A stretch of DNA of 54,760 bases, taken from Acidobacteriota bacterium. GTDB taxonomy: Bacteria; Chlamydiota; Chlamydiia; Chlamydiales; Rhabdochlamydiaceae. Below the pieces are notes generated by a model that was not told where the DNA came from, searched no databases, and saw nothing but the letters and a program-made list of their open reading frames with translations. Numbering within the stretch: the first letter of the stretch is position 1; each line of letters starts with the position of its first letter. The stretch is taken from NCBI GenBank assembly GCA_903970255.1, contig CAJCHM010000006.1, positions 1 through 54,760 of the forward strand, written 5' to 3'. Made by a program: the position numbers and the translations under genes. Shown here piece after piece: positions 25,771-33,659 of this stretch.

Positions 25771-25920
25771 TGGAGCAGGGCGATTTTTCTAGATAGCAGC
25801 CGCAGGCAGCGGGAATTTTGTAATGGTAGGCTTGAATATGCCACCATTACAAAATTTCCCCTGCCTGGGGGATGCTATCTGGGAAAAGCGCCCTGCTCCC
25901 CAATGGCGAAAGTCCAATTT
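25754..25920. repeat. Hairpin family 'GGACTTTAGCCATTG', copy 2
   Basis: AACTGGACTTTAGCCATTGG at 25754-25773 pairs with CCAATGGCGAAAGTCCAATT near 25900-25919. Inside are AGATAGC/GCTATCT and an inner hairpin ATTTTGTAATGGT/ACCATTACAAAAT. It overlaps the first codons of the L,D-transpeptidase-like gene and provides its ATG. The rest of 25921-25980 is AT-rich, with nothing recognised. Confidence 0.92.
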
Positions 25921-25986
25921 AAGCTCAAATTATATGTAAAAATGAGATAAAATCTCAAGGCTTAAAACTATCCCCAAACTCCAGTT

Positions 25987-26104
25987 CAAACGCACCTGTA
26001 ATTTCTGTTTTAACGCGACCATTTTTCCTTTCCCCAAACAGGGACATTATTCGAAGTAGGAAGGGAAAAGGGGGCCGTTAAAACAGAAATTACAGGCGCG
26101 TTTC
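25987..26104. repeat. 118-bp palindrome upstream of the L,D-transpeptidase gene
   Basis: Perfect 21-base arms 25995-26015 and 26076-26096 (CCTGTAATTTCTGTTTTAACG and complement), extended outward by AAACGC/GCGCGTTT and inward by weaker CCTTTCCCC/GGGGAAAAGGG pairing. No clear second copy in the window. Lies between the HU gene and copy 2 of the other hairpin family. Confidence 0.9.
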
Positions 26105-26180
26105 AAGTAGGACCGGTATATAAGAGATTCAAAAGAGAATTACGGATCTTTTTCTATAAACAGAAAAATATTTTCTTGAA

Positions 26181-26208
26181 TGGACTTTAACCGAAGCGCC
26201 AAAGTCCA
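26181..26208. terminator. Minimal GGACTTTA hairpin downstream of the HU gene
   Basis: TGGACTTT (26181-26188) pairs with AAAGTCCA (26201-26208) over a 12-base loop. The stem equals the outermost part of the GGACTTTAGCCATTG family, so it may be a deleted copy. It sits 21 bases past the HU stop and could end that transcript. Confidence 0.6.
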
Positions 26209-26228
26209 GATCAAAAATAAAATGAATA

Positions 26229-26543
26229 CTATCTGCTTCCAGACGAACCTTTGCGCTCTTTTTCAATTAGCTTGCGCATCTTTTTCCCCGGAGTGAACTT
26301 AACCGCAAGCCGTGCTGGAATGATGATGGGAACCCCTGCATTTTTAGGGTTTCTGCCAATTTTTTGCTTTCTTTCAACAATTTCAAAAACCCCAAAGTCT
26401 CGAAACTCAAGACGATCCCCTTTGGCTAGACTATCGGTCATCGCGTCTAAAAAAGATTGAATGACATTGCGCACATCATTTGGATGAACACCTCGATTCT
26501 GGGAAATCACCTGAATCAATTTCTTTTTAGTGATTGTCGCCAT
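26229..26543 (-). CDS. HU/IHF-family DNA-bending protein
   Basis: 104 residues, a nucleoid-associated dimeric protein. MATITKKKLIQVIS start, DNA-binding arm with GRNPKNAGVPIIIPARLAVKFTPGKKM. ATG 26543 follows AAGGAG; the longer frame is rejected. A basic C-terminal tail (KERKGSSGSR) extends slightly past the usual end. Corresponds in position to the Chlamydia ihfA/himD gene CT267. Sequence alone does not separate HU from IHF. The 208 bases upstream (26544-26751) hold no gene. Confidence 0.93.
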   Translation of the reverse strand: MATITKKKLIQVISQNRGVHPNDVRNVIQSFLDAMTDSLAKGDRLEFRDFGVFEIVERKQKIGRNPKNAGVPIIIPARLAVKFTPGKKMRKLIEKERKGSSGSR

Positions 26544-26751
26544 ATTTTTTGACTCCTTGTTATAAACTCTTGTAGCGCCCATTCTTTTTTATGTATCAAT
26601 AAACGAAAGCACAGAAACATCTGTTCCTCTCAAATGAGGAAAGGGGCAGCATTGTCCTTTTACTTGCACATTGTTGTATCACATTGATTTTCAAGCAAGT
26701 GGTTTTTACAAAAAAATTAACGAGTATGAAAAAACAGGCAAAAAGAATCGC

Positions 26752-28032
26752 CTATTTTTTCACTTTGACGATCATTTTTTTCTTCTTACCCGATCCAAAA
26801 AGCAGGAACTCCCCACCGATTAAAGAATCCTTTGACAATCGATAGTTGACATTATCAACATCAATACGCTCATTATTGAGATAGGCTCCCCCATTCTGAA
26901 TCAAACGGACAGCTTCCCCTTTACTTGGCAAGAAACCGATTTTGACAACAACATCCACAAATTTCTGTCCAAGCAGATCTGCAAGCGCAAGCTCAAAGCT
27001 TGGCATATCTTTAGCGATCTCGCGCAATGTATCTGGATTCAGTTCAGTCTCTGTTCCAGGAGCAGCTCCTTGTGTGACTCTTAGAGCGACCTCTAAACCT
27101 TCATTACCATGAATGAGGCGTGTCATTTCTTCAGCAAGGCGCTTTTGCGCGGTATTTGGCACATAATCTTTTTCCTCCATCTTGGCCTCATACTCATCAA
27201 TCTCTTTTAAGTCCATGAAGGTGAGCGTTCTCATCATCTTGATCACATCGGCATCGGGCATGCGGAAAAAATACTGATAGAACTCATAAGGAGAGCACCG
27301 ATCGGCTGCAAGCCAGATCGCTCCTGTTTCAGATTTGCCAAATTTTTTGCCATCGCTGCGTGTGAGCAGTGGAAAAGTCAGACCGTAAGACGCTCCTCCA
27401 CCCAGTCTTCGTATCAGGTCAACACCCTCTGTGATGTTACCCCACTGATCGCTTCCTCCAATTTGGAGCGTAACCCCATGATTGACGTTGAGATGATAGA
27501 AATCATAGGACTGCAGTATTTGGTAGCTAAACTCGGTAAAGCTAATCCCCTCTTCAGAGTTCAAGCGGCTCTTCACGCTTTCCTTAGCCAGCATAGTCCC
27601 TAAGCGGAAATGCTTACCAACATCTCTTAAGAAATCAATCAGAGCAAAATCTGAGTACCACTCATCATTGTTGAGCACAACAGGACGAGCCTTGGAATGA
27701 AAAAAATCCAGGACCGCCTCAAAATGGCGGCGAATTCGAGTGGTATTATAAATAATCGTTGAGGTGTCGAGTAATGGGCGTTCAACACTTTTGCCTGAAG
27801 GATCGCCTATTCTTCCGGTCGCACCCCCCAGAATCACCACCGGTGTATGCCCAAATTTCTGAAACCATCTCAACACAATGATCCCAACGAGGTTCCCAAT
27901 ATGCAGGCTATCTGCAGTGGGATCAAAGCCACAATAAAGCTTGATGGGATTTTCTGTAAGTTTAACCAACTCTTCGCTTGTCATCGCATCGACAAGCCCG
28001 CGGGTCTTTAAACATTCAATCACATTAGACAT
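26752..28032 (-). CDS. tyrS: Tyrosyl-tRNA synthetase
   Basis: Charges tRNA-Tyr. 426 residues: class I HIGH motif as LHIGN, ILGGATGRIGDPSGKS, tyrosine pocket QSYDFYHL ... GGSDQWGN, KMSKS loop as KFGKSE, and a C-terminal S4 RNA-binding domain (RLIQNGGAYLNNERI). ATG 28032 (MSNVIECL) follows GAGGA; the longer frame uses a TTG. Confidence 0.97.
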   Translation of the reverse strand: MSNVIECLKTRGLVDAMTSEELVKLTENPIKLYCGFDPTADSLHIGNLVGIIVLRWFQKFGHTPVVILGGATGRIGDPSGKSVERPLLDTSTIIYNTTRIRRHFEAVLDFFHSKARPVVLNNDEWYSDFALIDFLRDVGKHFRLGTMLAKESVKSRLNSEEGISFTEFSYQILQSYDFYHLNVNHGVTLQIGGSDQWGNITEGVDLIRRLGGGASYGLTFPLLTRSDGKKFGKSETGAIWLAADRCSPYEFYQYFFRMPDADVIKMMRTLTFMDLKEIDEYEAKMEEKDYVPNTAQKRLAEEMTRLIHGNEGLEVALRVTQGAAPGTETELNPDTLREIAKDMPSFELALADLLGQKFVDVVVKIGFLPSKGEAVRLIQNGGAYLNNERIDVDNVNYRLSKDSLIGGEFLLFGSGKKKKMIVKVKK

Positions 28033-28094
28033 GGGCAATCCTCATCAAGTGGAGTCAAGTGAACCAGTTTATTCTCTCCGAGGATTTAAGAAAA

Positions 28095-28457
28095 CTATTC
28101 TTTAGGTTCGTTAGTGATAAGCAGCTTAAGCTTGGACATTTTTAAGTGATCTTCACCGCTCATGGGGAGTTGAAATTCCGATTTAATTTGATCTGCCAAC
28201 AAGCTAATGCGTTGACTTAGGCCCGCAGCATTTTGATTCTCATCAAATAATGAAATGCTCTTACTCTTTAAAACAACGCGATTTGAGGCATGCCGTGCAA
28301 TCCAGCGTTGGATCTCAATTGCCTTTTTCTCTAAAGCCTGAGGAGTGATTTTCCTGTCAAAAGCCTCAAGTTTCTTTTTGAGTTTTTCCCTTGCTTTCCG
28401 AGTTTTCAGACTCTCTTCTGCAATCCTTATCTTCTTGTCCTTATCCAATGAGACCAT
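28095..28457 (-). CDS. Hypothetical basic helical protein
   Basis: 120 residues from ATG 28457, preceded by GGAG. Very Lys/Arg-rich N-terminal coiled-coil-like half (RKAREKLKKKLEAFDRK), then KSISLFDENQNAAGLSQRISLLADQIKSEF. Upstream of tyrS on the same strand (62 bases), possibly cotranscribed. No family recognised. Confidence 0.6.
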   Translation of the reverse strand: MVSLDKDKKIRIAEESLKTRKAREKLKKKLEAFDRKITPQALEKKAIEIQRWIARHASNRVVLKSKSISLFDENQNAAGLSQRISLLADQIKSEFQLPMSGEDHLKMSKLKLLITNEPKE

Positions 28458-28546
28458 TCGAAGCTCCAATGGGAGTTATTAAATCCCAATAGCGAATCCT
28501 ATCTTTGTAAAAATTTAAATTCAATTGAAATGCTAAAATGGGCCAT

Positions 28547-28700
28547 ATTAACCTGAATAATGGGTTTCTTCTCTCAACATCAACAGAGATTTGCGATGAG
28601 ATTGCCCTTGTTTTTCCAAAGGTAATAGCGGAGAACCCTATACCTTTGGAAAAACAAGGGCAAGATAGCGCAAAGATTGTTGATGTTGAGCGGATTACTC
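28547..28700. repeat. Large palindromic element, family D copy 1
   Basis: Inner perfect arms 28602-28624 and 28641-28663 (23 bases, TTGCCCTTGTTTTTCCAAAG...) with a 16-base loop, outer arms CTCAACATCAAC (28573-28584) and GTTGATGTTGAG (28679-28690). The left end TTAACCTGAATAATGGGTTT (28547-28566) is the complement of the right end found in copies 2 and 3, so copy 1 has lost its right end at about 28698, where an MFS fragment begins. Copies: 34977-35090 and 52673-52700. Confidence 0.93.
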
Positions 28701-28969
28701 CATTGATGCTGTGTGCTCTGGCCTTTGCTTACCCTACAGTCACCACAGTTATATCCAACCGCACTAGCAGCGAATCTCAAGGGGAAGTATTAGGTGTCTA
28801 TCAATCGGTATGCGCCGCTGCAATGGGGTTGAGTCCATTATTTGTCGGTCCTGCTGTTGGCGCTCATCCGGGTCTGATAGCATAGGGAGGAGCCTTGTGT
28901 TTTCTACTTGCTAGCTTGGGGTACTGGAACAGCAGAAAAAGCAGTAGTCCTAAACCGGGAGATGTTTAA
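28697..28969 (+). pseudogene. C-terminal remnant of an MFS efflux transporter
   Basis: The reading frame gives LMLCALAFAYPTVTTVISNR, then SQGEVLGVYQSVCAAAMGLS and PLFVGPAVGAHPGLI, the pattern of the later helices of TetA/MdtG-like drug efflux transporters (NRxSxxxQGExLGxxQS...GLSPL). The frame is stopped by TAG 28883-28885 but continues in frame as GGALCFLLASLGYWNSR to TAA 28967. The 5' part is missing and fused to the palindromic element. Bases 28972-29064 can also be read as an uninterrupted peptide without a start, perhaps another scrap; nothing else is seen to 29200. Confidence 0.8.
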
Positions 28970-29207
28970 ATTTTTTTATGTGAAAATCCAGGTTTTCTTA
29001 CAGAATACTGGAAAGTGTCTCATGAATATTTCTTGCCTCAACTGCCAAATGTTTATCTGCAACCATAATAAAAATTTTAAATTGCTCTCAGTTTAGGGTC
29101 ACCGAAATTCTACAAATAGAATCACATACCCCTCAATAAATTATTTTCCATTGTTGTCATTTATAGGTTCTTGTTAAGCTGAACATAAGATAACCCAAGG
29201 AATGTTC

Positions 29208-29417
29208 ATGAAACACGCTTACAAATATCCCGTCGACTATTCCGCAGCACTTTTAAGCGTATTAGATATTGGATGCTCACTGACAATAAGCAATTTTGAT
29301 TGGTCGTCAAATGGTATCCAACATGACATGAATAGGCTAACTAATGACCTAAAGGCTCTTCAAGAAGATTACCAGAATGCTAATGAAAAAATAGCAAGGA
29401 GCGAGGAAAATCAATAA
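29208..29417 (+). CDS. Small hypothetical protein, coupled to the DUF2335 gene
   Basis: 69 residues from ATG 29208 (AAGGA seven bases upstream; ATG 29202 is an alternative). One weakly hydrophobic stretch (AALLSVLDIGCSLTI) followed by a short coiled coil (DMNRLTNDLKALQEDYQNANEKI). Its TAA overlaps the ATG of the next frame (TAATG), implying translational coupling. No family recognised. Confidence 0.55.
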   Translation: MKHAYKYPVDYSAALLSVLDIGCSLTISNFDWSSNGIQHDMNRLTNDLKALQEDYQNANEKIARSEENQ

Positions 29418-29862
29418 TGGCTGGGCTAGAAACAGAAAAAAAATAGAGACTCAAAAAAGAGAGCCCCCCATTCAAATAAGAAAGGGCTTTCCATCTGAGA
29501 TTGCACAAAATAATGTACCAAGTCAGCTTACTTCCATGTACTCGGGGCCAATACCTCCGCCTGACTATCTTGCTTTGTATGAAAAGATGGTTCCCGGAAT
29601 ATCAAAAAGATTCCTTGAAGAACCGCACGCTGAAGCAGAACATCGAAGAAGCCTCGAAACAAAAATGGTGGATGCACAAATTGAGTTAGGCAAAAGGGGC
29701 CAAATTATAGCATGCTGCATTGCATCTGCTTGTGTAATTGGATCTTTTACCGCCATTTTTTCAGGTCACAACCTTTGGGGACTGGGTGCATTATTACTTT
29801 CCGTCGGAGCCTTTGTTAGTGTTTTCATTTATGGTAAAAACAGTAAACCCAATCGTCCTTAG
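29417..29862 (+). pseudogene. DUF2335-type membrane protein with a frameshift in an A8 run
   Basis: ATG 29417 reads MAGLETEKK and then TAG, while the -1 frame continues without interruption as IETQKREPPIQIRKGF ... YSGPIPPPDYLALYEKMVPG, a DUF2335 signature, and RGQIIACCIASACVIG plus a second hydrophobic segment (two C-terminal membrane helices). The shift point is the run of eight A at 29436-29443, zero-frame A AAA AAA, a classic -1 slippery site. One more A would restore a 149-residue protein, the usual size of this family. So either a mutation, an assembly error, or expression by polymerase or ribosome slippage. A downstream ATG at 29536 could make a shorter product. Confidence 0.75.
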
Positions 29863-30023
29863 TTAAAAAAATATGCTCTTATTTGACTGATACGCTTAAA
29901 CACTTTTCTTTGTTAAGTATCGATCTTTCCTATTTCTTTTTCAAATAAGGAAGTGCTGCTTATGGCTATTGCGCTACCAAGAAAGAGCACTACTATGGAT
30001 TCCGAGGTCTTGTGGTAATGGCC

Positions 30024-30767
30024 CTAAAATGGGTTAAATAGGTCGATAAACTCGCAGGGGATCTTGAACTGCTTTTGAAGATCTGCCATTAAGGCAAATC
30101 CCCCTACCCTTTCTGTAGAGTAGTGGCCAAGTGCAAAAAAATTGATCTTGCGCTCATGGGCGATATCCCAAATAGGTTCATCAAAACTTCCCGTAATGAA
30201 GCAATCCACACCTGCATCCACCGCCCTCTCAATCTGGCGGTGGGCGCTCCCAGAAATGATCGCGGCGCTACTCACCGTTTCTTTACCGCCAAGGGCAACA
30301 TGTGCAACATGACCGTAATAAGCTTCGAGTTTTTTACGAAACTCATCCACGCTCATCGGAGCCATCTTCCCTTGAACTCCAATCGAGTCAAAAAGTTCAA
30401 GCTGATCCAACCCAAGATCGAATGCTGCCTTCCAATTATTGCCAACGCGAGGGTGAGCATCAAGAGGGAGGTGATAGGCAAGAAGAGAGATCTCATTTTT
30501 GAGCAAAAGCTGTAATTTATCCCGCTTTGTTCCAACGATGGGCAAGGGATCCTTATTCCAAAAGATTCCATGATGGACGATTAACACATCCGCTTTCCTT
30601 TTTACGGCCTCTTCAATTGTCTGCAAACTTGCAGAGACTGCAAAACAGATCCGCTTAATCTGCTGTTTTCCTTCGACTTGAATTCCATTAGGGCAGTAAT
30701 CTGTAAATTCCCCTGGAGAAAGAAGGTTGTGGAGATATAGAGAAATATCTTGTAATGTAATCATCAT
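30024..30767 (-). CDS. Nif3-like dinuclear metal-binding protein (DUF34/YbgI)
   Basis: 247 residues, typical of the short Nif3/YbgI form. Metal ligands appear in VHHGIFW near residue 64 and in the late HYSTERVG. Also LLAYHLPLDAHPRVGNNW. Family members were proposed to be GTP cyclohydrolase I type 2-like or metallo-hydrolases; true function is unsettled. Divergent from rpiA, with a short shared upstream region (30768-30822). Confidence 0.88.
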   Translation of the reverse strand: MMITLQDISLYLHNLLSPGEFTDYCPNGIQVEGKQQIKRICFAVSASLQTIEEAVKRKADVLIVHHGIFWNKDPLPIVGTKRDKLQLLLKNEISLLAYHLPLDAHPRVGNNWKAAFDLGLDQLELFDSIGVQGKMAPMSVDEFRKKLEAYYGHVAHVALGGKETVSSAAIISGSAHRQIERAVDAGVDCFITGSFDEPIWDIAHERKINFFALGHYSTERVGGFALMADLQKQFKIPCEFIDLFNPF

Positions 30768-30822
30768 TTTTCAAAGATCCAATCTAAATGCAAATGATTT
30801 TATATACCTGTTTTTCCATCTT

Positions 30823-31503
30823 ATGTCTACTGATACGATAAAAAAAGCGGTCGGATACAAAGCTGCGGAATTTGTCCGCAGTGGAATGCATATTGGCTTA
30901 GGGACAGGAACCACTGTCTTTTATTTCATTGAAAGGCTCATCCAGCGTTGCCAAGAGGGTTTAAATATCCACGCTGTAGCAAGCTCTCTGCGCTCTTTGG
31001 AGCAAGCTAAACAGGGGGGTATTCCGCTGTTAGATATCGATGAGGTCACCTCTGTTGATTTAACAGTCGATGGCGCTGATCAGATCGATCCTCAAAAGAG
31101 GATGATCAAAGGGGGGGGCGGCGCCCTTGTCCGTGAAAAGATCGTGGCTGCAATGAGCCGTGAGATGATCGTGATTGTCGATGAGAGCAAAATGGTCCCC
31201 ACCCTTGGCAAATGCAAGCTACCTGTCGAAATCCTCCCCTTTGCTAAAAATGCAACTTTGAGTCATATCGCCAAAGCGGGCTACAATGGAGAGTTTCGCA
31301 AAAAATCAGACGGTAGTTTATACGTCACAGATAATGGCAACTCCATAATAGACATCCACTTTGACGCACTCATAGAGTCACCGGAAGAGGACAACGAAAC
31401 GCTCATCCATATTCCCGGTGTTGTGGATACTGGTCTCTTCTTCAACCTTGCAGGAAGAGTGATTGTGGGATTTGCAGACGGACAAGTGATTGTCAAACCT
31501 TAA
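30823..31503 (+). CDS. rpiA: Ribose-5-phosphate isomerase A
   Basis: Interconverts ribose-5-phosphate and ribulose-5-phosphate. 226 residues: GLGTGTT phosphate loop, TVDGADQID, KGGGGALVREKI with catalytic acid and Lys, PGVVDTGLF. ATG 30823 (MSTDTIKKAVG) matches the family start; the longer frame overlaps the divergent gene's start and is rejected. Followed 17 bases later by the DUF151 gene. Confidence 0.96.
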   Translation: MSTDTIKKAVGYKAAEFVRSGMHIGLGTGTTVFYFIERLIQRCQEGLNIHAVASSLRSLEQAKQGGIPLLDIDEVTSVDLTVDGADQIDPQKRMIKGGGGALVREKIVAAMSREMIVIVDESKMVPTLGKCKLPVEILPFAKNATLSHIAKAGYNGEFRKKSDGSLYVTDNGNSIIDIHFDALIESPEEDNETLIHIPGVVDTGLFFNLAGRVIVGFADGQVIVKP

Positions 31504-31520
31504 AAGCAGAGCATCAAAGA

Positions 31521-31934
31521 ATGGCAATAGAACTGGTTCCTATCACTTTTAACAAGATCATGCAGTCTAGATCTTACACGGTGATCATCTTAGGCACTGA
31601 GCAAAAAAAATTCGCCATTTACACCGACCCATCGGTTGGAAAAAATATCCAAACTTATCTGACACAAGAACATAAACCCAGACCCTACACCCACGATCTC
31701 ATCAATGCCATATTTCGAGGCCTTGACATCAAGCCGTTGCAGATTGTGATCACCGATATTGAAGATACGATCTATTTTGCCAGGCTTTATCTTGAGCAGA
31801 CAATTGGCGATCAAAAAACGATCTTAGAGATCGACGCAAGACCTAGCGACTGCGTTACCCTTGCGCTTCTCCATAACATTCCTGTCTTCTGCCGCAAAGA
31901 GATCTTCGAAAAAGCTGTTGCCGTCGCAGAATGA
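31521..31934 (+). CDS. DUF151 (bifunctional nuclease-like) domain protein
   Basis: 137 residues, essentially one DUF151/BFN domain: ILGTEQKKFAIYTDPSVG, RPYTHDLINAIFRGLDIKP, the DARPSDCVTLAL signature. Family proteins are reported with DNase/RNase activity or linked to folate enzymes; exact role unknown. 17 bases after rpiA, likely the same transcript. Confidence 0.87.
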   Translation: MAIELVPITFNKIMQSRSYTVIILGTEQKKFAIYTDPSVGKNIQTYLTQEHKPRPYTHDLINAIFRGLDIKPLQIVITDIEDTIYFARLYLEQTIGDQKTILEIDARPSDCVTLALLHNIPVFCRKEIFEKAVAVAE

Positions 31935-31947
31935 GGTGAATAGCTTC

Positions 31948-31981
31948 TTGACTTATTAACCTCAGTAAAAGCTTAAGTCAA
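31948..31981. terminator. Hairpin after the DUF151 gene
   Basis: TTGACTTA (31948-31955) pairs with TAAGTCAA (31974-31981), 14 bases past the DUF151 stop, followed by CTTTTG. Weak T tract; a possible terminator and also the border of the IS debris that follows. Confidence 0.45.
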
Positions 31982-31991
31982 CTTTTGTGGT

Positions 31992-32162
31992 TCATACGCA
32001 TAACCGATCCTTTTGAGCGTGAAGGTGGTACAGCCTGAGTTTGAAATACTCCATGTCACGTAATCCATAACTTTGACGCTTCAGTGTTTTAATTTTGTTA
32101 TTAATTCCTTCTGCTTTTCCGTTTGAAATTTTATTATGTGGCCCATTCAATAGCCAGGTGCG
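31992..32162 (-). pseudogene. C-terminal scrap of an ISL3-family transposase
   Basis: Minus-strand reading: WLLNGPHNKISNGKAEGINN, then KIKTLKRQSYGLRDMEYFKL and RLYHLHAQ, followed by TGA (31992-31994). The (SN)xKAEGxNNKIKxxKR(Q/R)xYGxRDxxYFxLR pattern is the end of ISL3/IS204-type transposases. The rest of the gene and its ends are missing. Confidence 0.85.
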
Positions 32163-32247
32163 ACAAGTAGGTTAAAATTTAAAGTGGTCAAAGATGGCCG
32201 GAACTTCTATGGTGTTTTTTAACCAAAAATAACACTAGGAGCGGCGT

Positions 32248-32376
32248 ATGCCTGAGGGCTACCATCATTTGACCAGAGACCAAAGATGCCAGTTATATAC
32301 TTTAAAGAATAGCGGAGAATCCATTAGCAATATTGCTGTCAAGCGACATCAGAAATTGACCCCTTTACGACATTGA
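32248..32376 (+). pseudogene. N-terminal scrap of an IS30-family transposase
   Basis: ATG 32248 reads MPEGYHHLTRDQRCQLYTLK then NSGESISNIA, which is the IS30-family N-terminal HTH (YxHLTxxxRxxIxxLxxxG). Homology stops at about 32337 and the frame ends at TGA 32374. GGAG precedes the ATG. The next 170 bases (32377-32550) hold no gene and look like further decayed transposon sequence. Confidence 0.75.
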
Positions 32377-32550
32377 GAATTGACCCACCCCCAAAAGTTT
32401 TTTTATTCGTTGCAGCCGCCTAACAGCTATTATAGTGAAGTTGTTCCAGTAGCCAAAGTTAACTAAACTCTAGATTACCTCCCAACCTTGGTTCCCCCTT
32501 CTCACTAAGGACAGGGGGTGGTCATCTCCCTTGCTTAGGAAGGTAGGATG

Positions 32551-32892
32551 TCAAACAGCAGTAGGTCTTCTTGAAATTCCCATATTCTGCCTGATAGCAA
32601 GAAATGCGCCGTTTTTAACGATCGGATCAATCTTTACATGCTCACAATTCTCAACCCACAGGTCGTAATTCTGTTGTAAGTTAAGCCACAGTTGAGGAGT
32701 TGTGTCGAATGCCTCTCCCAAAGAAATAGCGATAGCAGGAGTCACACTAGCCCTGCCAGATCGAATATTAAACAAAGTATTTCTGGATATTCCCAACCTG
32801 TCAGCAAGTTTCTGCAAATTTAGATTAAGAGGTTTGATATAATCCTCATCAAGGATCTCTCCAGGATGAGTAGGCTTTCTTCCTTTTCCCAT
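32551..32892 (-). CDS. higA: HigA-type antitoxin
   Basis: 113 residues. Family signature HPGEILDEDYIKPLNLNLQK, an HTH_3 domain (LADRLGISRNTLFNIRSGRA) and the VTPAIAISLGEAFDTTPQLWLNLQ tail. Neutralises HigB and represses the operon. It lies 9 bases after higB; toxin-first order is normal for higBA. Slightly longer C-terminus than average. Located amid IS debris, consistent with horizontal gain. Confidence 0.93.
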   Translation of the reverse strand: MGKGRKPTHPGEILDEDYIKPLNLNLQKLADRLGISRNTLFNIRSGRASVTPAIAISLGEAFDTTPQLWLNLQQNYDLWVENCEHVKIDPIVKNGAFLAIRQNMGISRRPTAV

Positions 32893-32901
32893 AAATTTCT
32901 C

Positions 32902-33183
32902 CTAGTGGTAATGGATTAAATCAACGTCATTGGCATCACCATTTTCAAAGCGAAAAATAATCGTCCAATTTCCGTTAAGGTGTACAGAGTAAAAACCTTT
33001 AAGATCCCTCTTTAATGGGTGAAAGTCATACCCTGGTGCATCCATGTCTCTAGCCTCTGTGGCAGAATTAAGGCGGTCTAAAAGACGTGCAATTCTTTTT
33101 GAATGAGCTGCTTGAATGCCTGCTTTGCTACCAGACCCAAAAAACTCTTTCAGCCACTTATGCTTGAAACTCTTAATTGCCAC
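32902..33183 (-). CDS. higB: HigB-type toxin (RelE superfamily mRNA interferase)
   Basis: 93 residues from GTG 33183 (VAIKSFKHKWLKEFF; the family begins IKSFKHK), including KAGIQAAHSKRIARLLDRLN and LKGFYSVHLNGNWTIIFRF. The longer ATG at 33219 is rejected because the -10 box and operator palindrome of a strong candidate promoter overlap it. HigB cleaves ribosome-bound mRNA. Residues RFENGDANDVDLIHYH at the end match intact family members, so probably functional. Confidence 0.9.
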   Translation of the reverse strand: MAIKSFKHKWLKEFFGSGSKAGIQAAHSKRIARLLDRLNSATEARDMDAPGYDFHPLKRDLKGFYSVHLNGNWTIIFRFENGDANDVDLIHYH

Positions 33184-33202
33184 AGTATGCTCACTTTCAT
33201 TT

Positions 33203-33232
33203 ATTGTAATGTATTGCATTACATGTTGTCAA
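33203..33232 (-). promoter_or_regulatory. higBA promoter and HigA operator
   Basis: On the minus strand TTGACA (33227-33232) and TACAAT (33203-33208) are spaced 18 bases. Between and over the -10 lies the perfect inverted repeat TGTAATG-N5-CATTACA (33205-33211 and 33217-33223), a likely HigA binding site. It is placed for autorepression and shows that translation starts downstream at GTG 33183. Confidence 0.75.
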
Positions 33233-33655
33233 CAGGATATCGGAAGCAAAAGATTCAGTCACTCAAAACCATATATATAATTCTTTAACTATCAAACATT
33301 TGAAAGAATTTTAACGGACTCAATTTAGCCACACTTCAAATACTGGTACACAGTTTCTCTAGCGTCAATAAATTGCAAATTAGACTTCAACCTTACTGCA
33401 AGGCTCGAGATTTTTAGGATGCCATTTTTAGGTATGGCCTAATCTGACATGGAGTTCGCTCTTTTAAGCATTGAGAGAAAATAGAAATGTTCTGTGCGGT
33501 TTTTTTCTTTTTTTAGAAACTAGATTTTTAACAACATCAGTTGTTAGAGGGGAAATCGACGCCAGTGGCCTTTAATTGCCACGGATTCAAATATTTTCTT
33601 TAATGGCTAATCCCTATTCACCTGTCAACGATCGTCCAGCCTGAAGGCAATTTCA
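33233..33655. other. Noncoding stretch, 423 bp
   Basis: No gene supported. The minus strand from about 33440 to 33320 can be read as a short uninterrupted peptide (GILKISSLAV... FIDARETVYQYLKCG) followed by TAG, possibly a transposon or integrase scrap, but I cannot name a family. No long palindrome was found. Confidence 0.5.
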
Positions 33656-33659
33656 TGTT

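Noticed and set aside
28972-29064. Uninterrupted peptide ENPGFLTEYWKVSHEYFLPQ
   Set aside because: It has no start codon and no recognised family. It may be a gene scrap, but the evidence is too thin to list separately.
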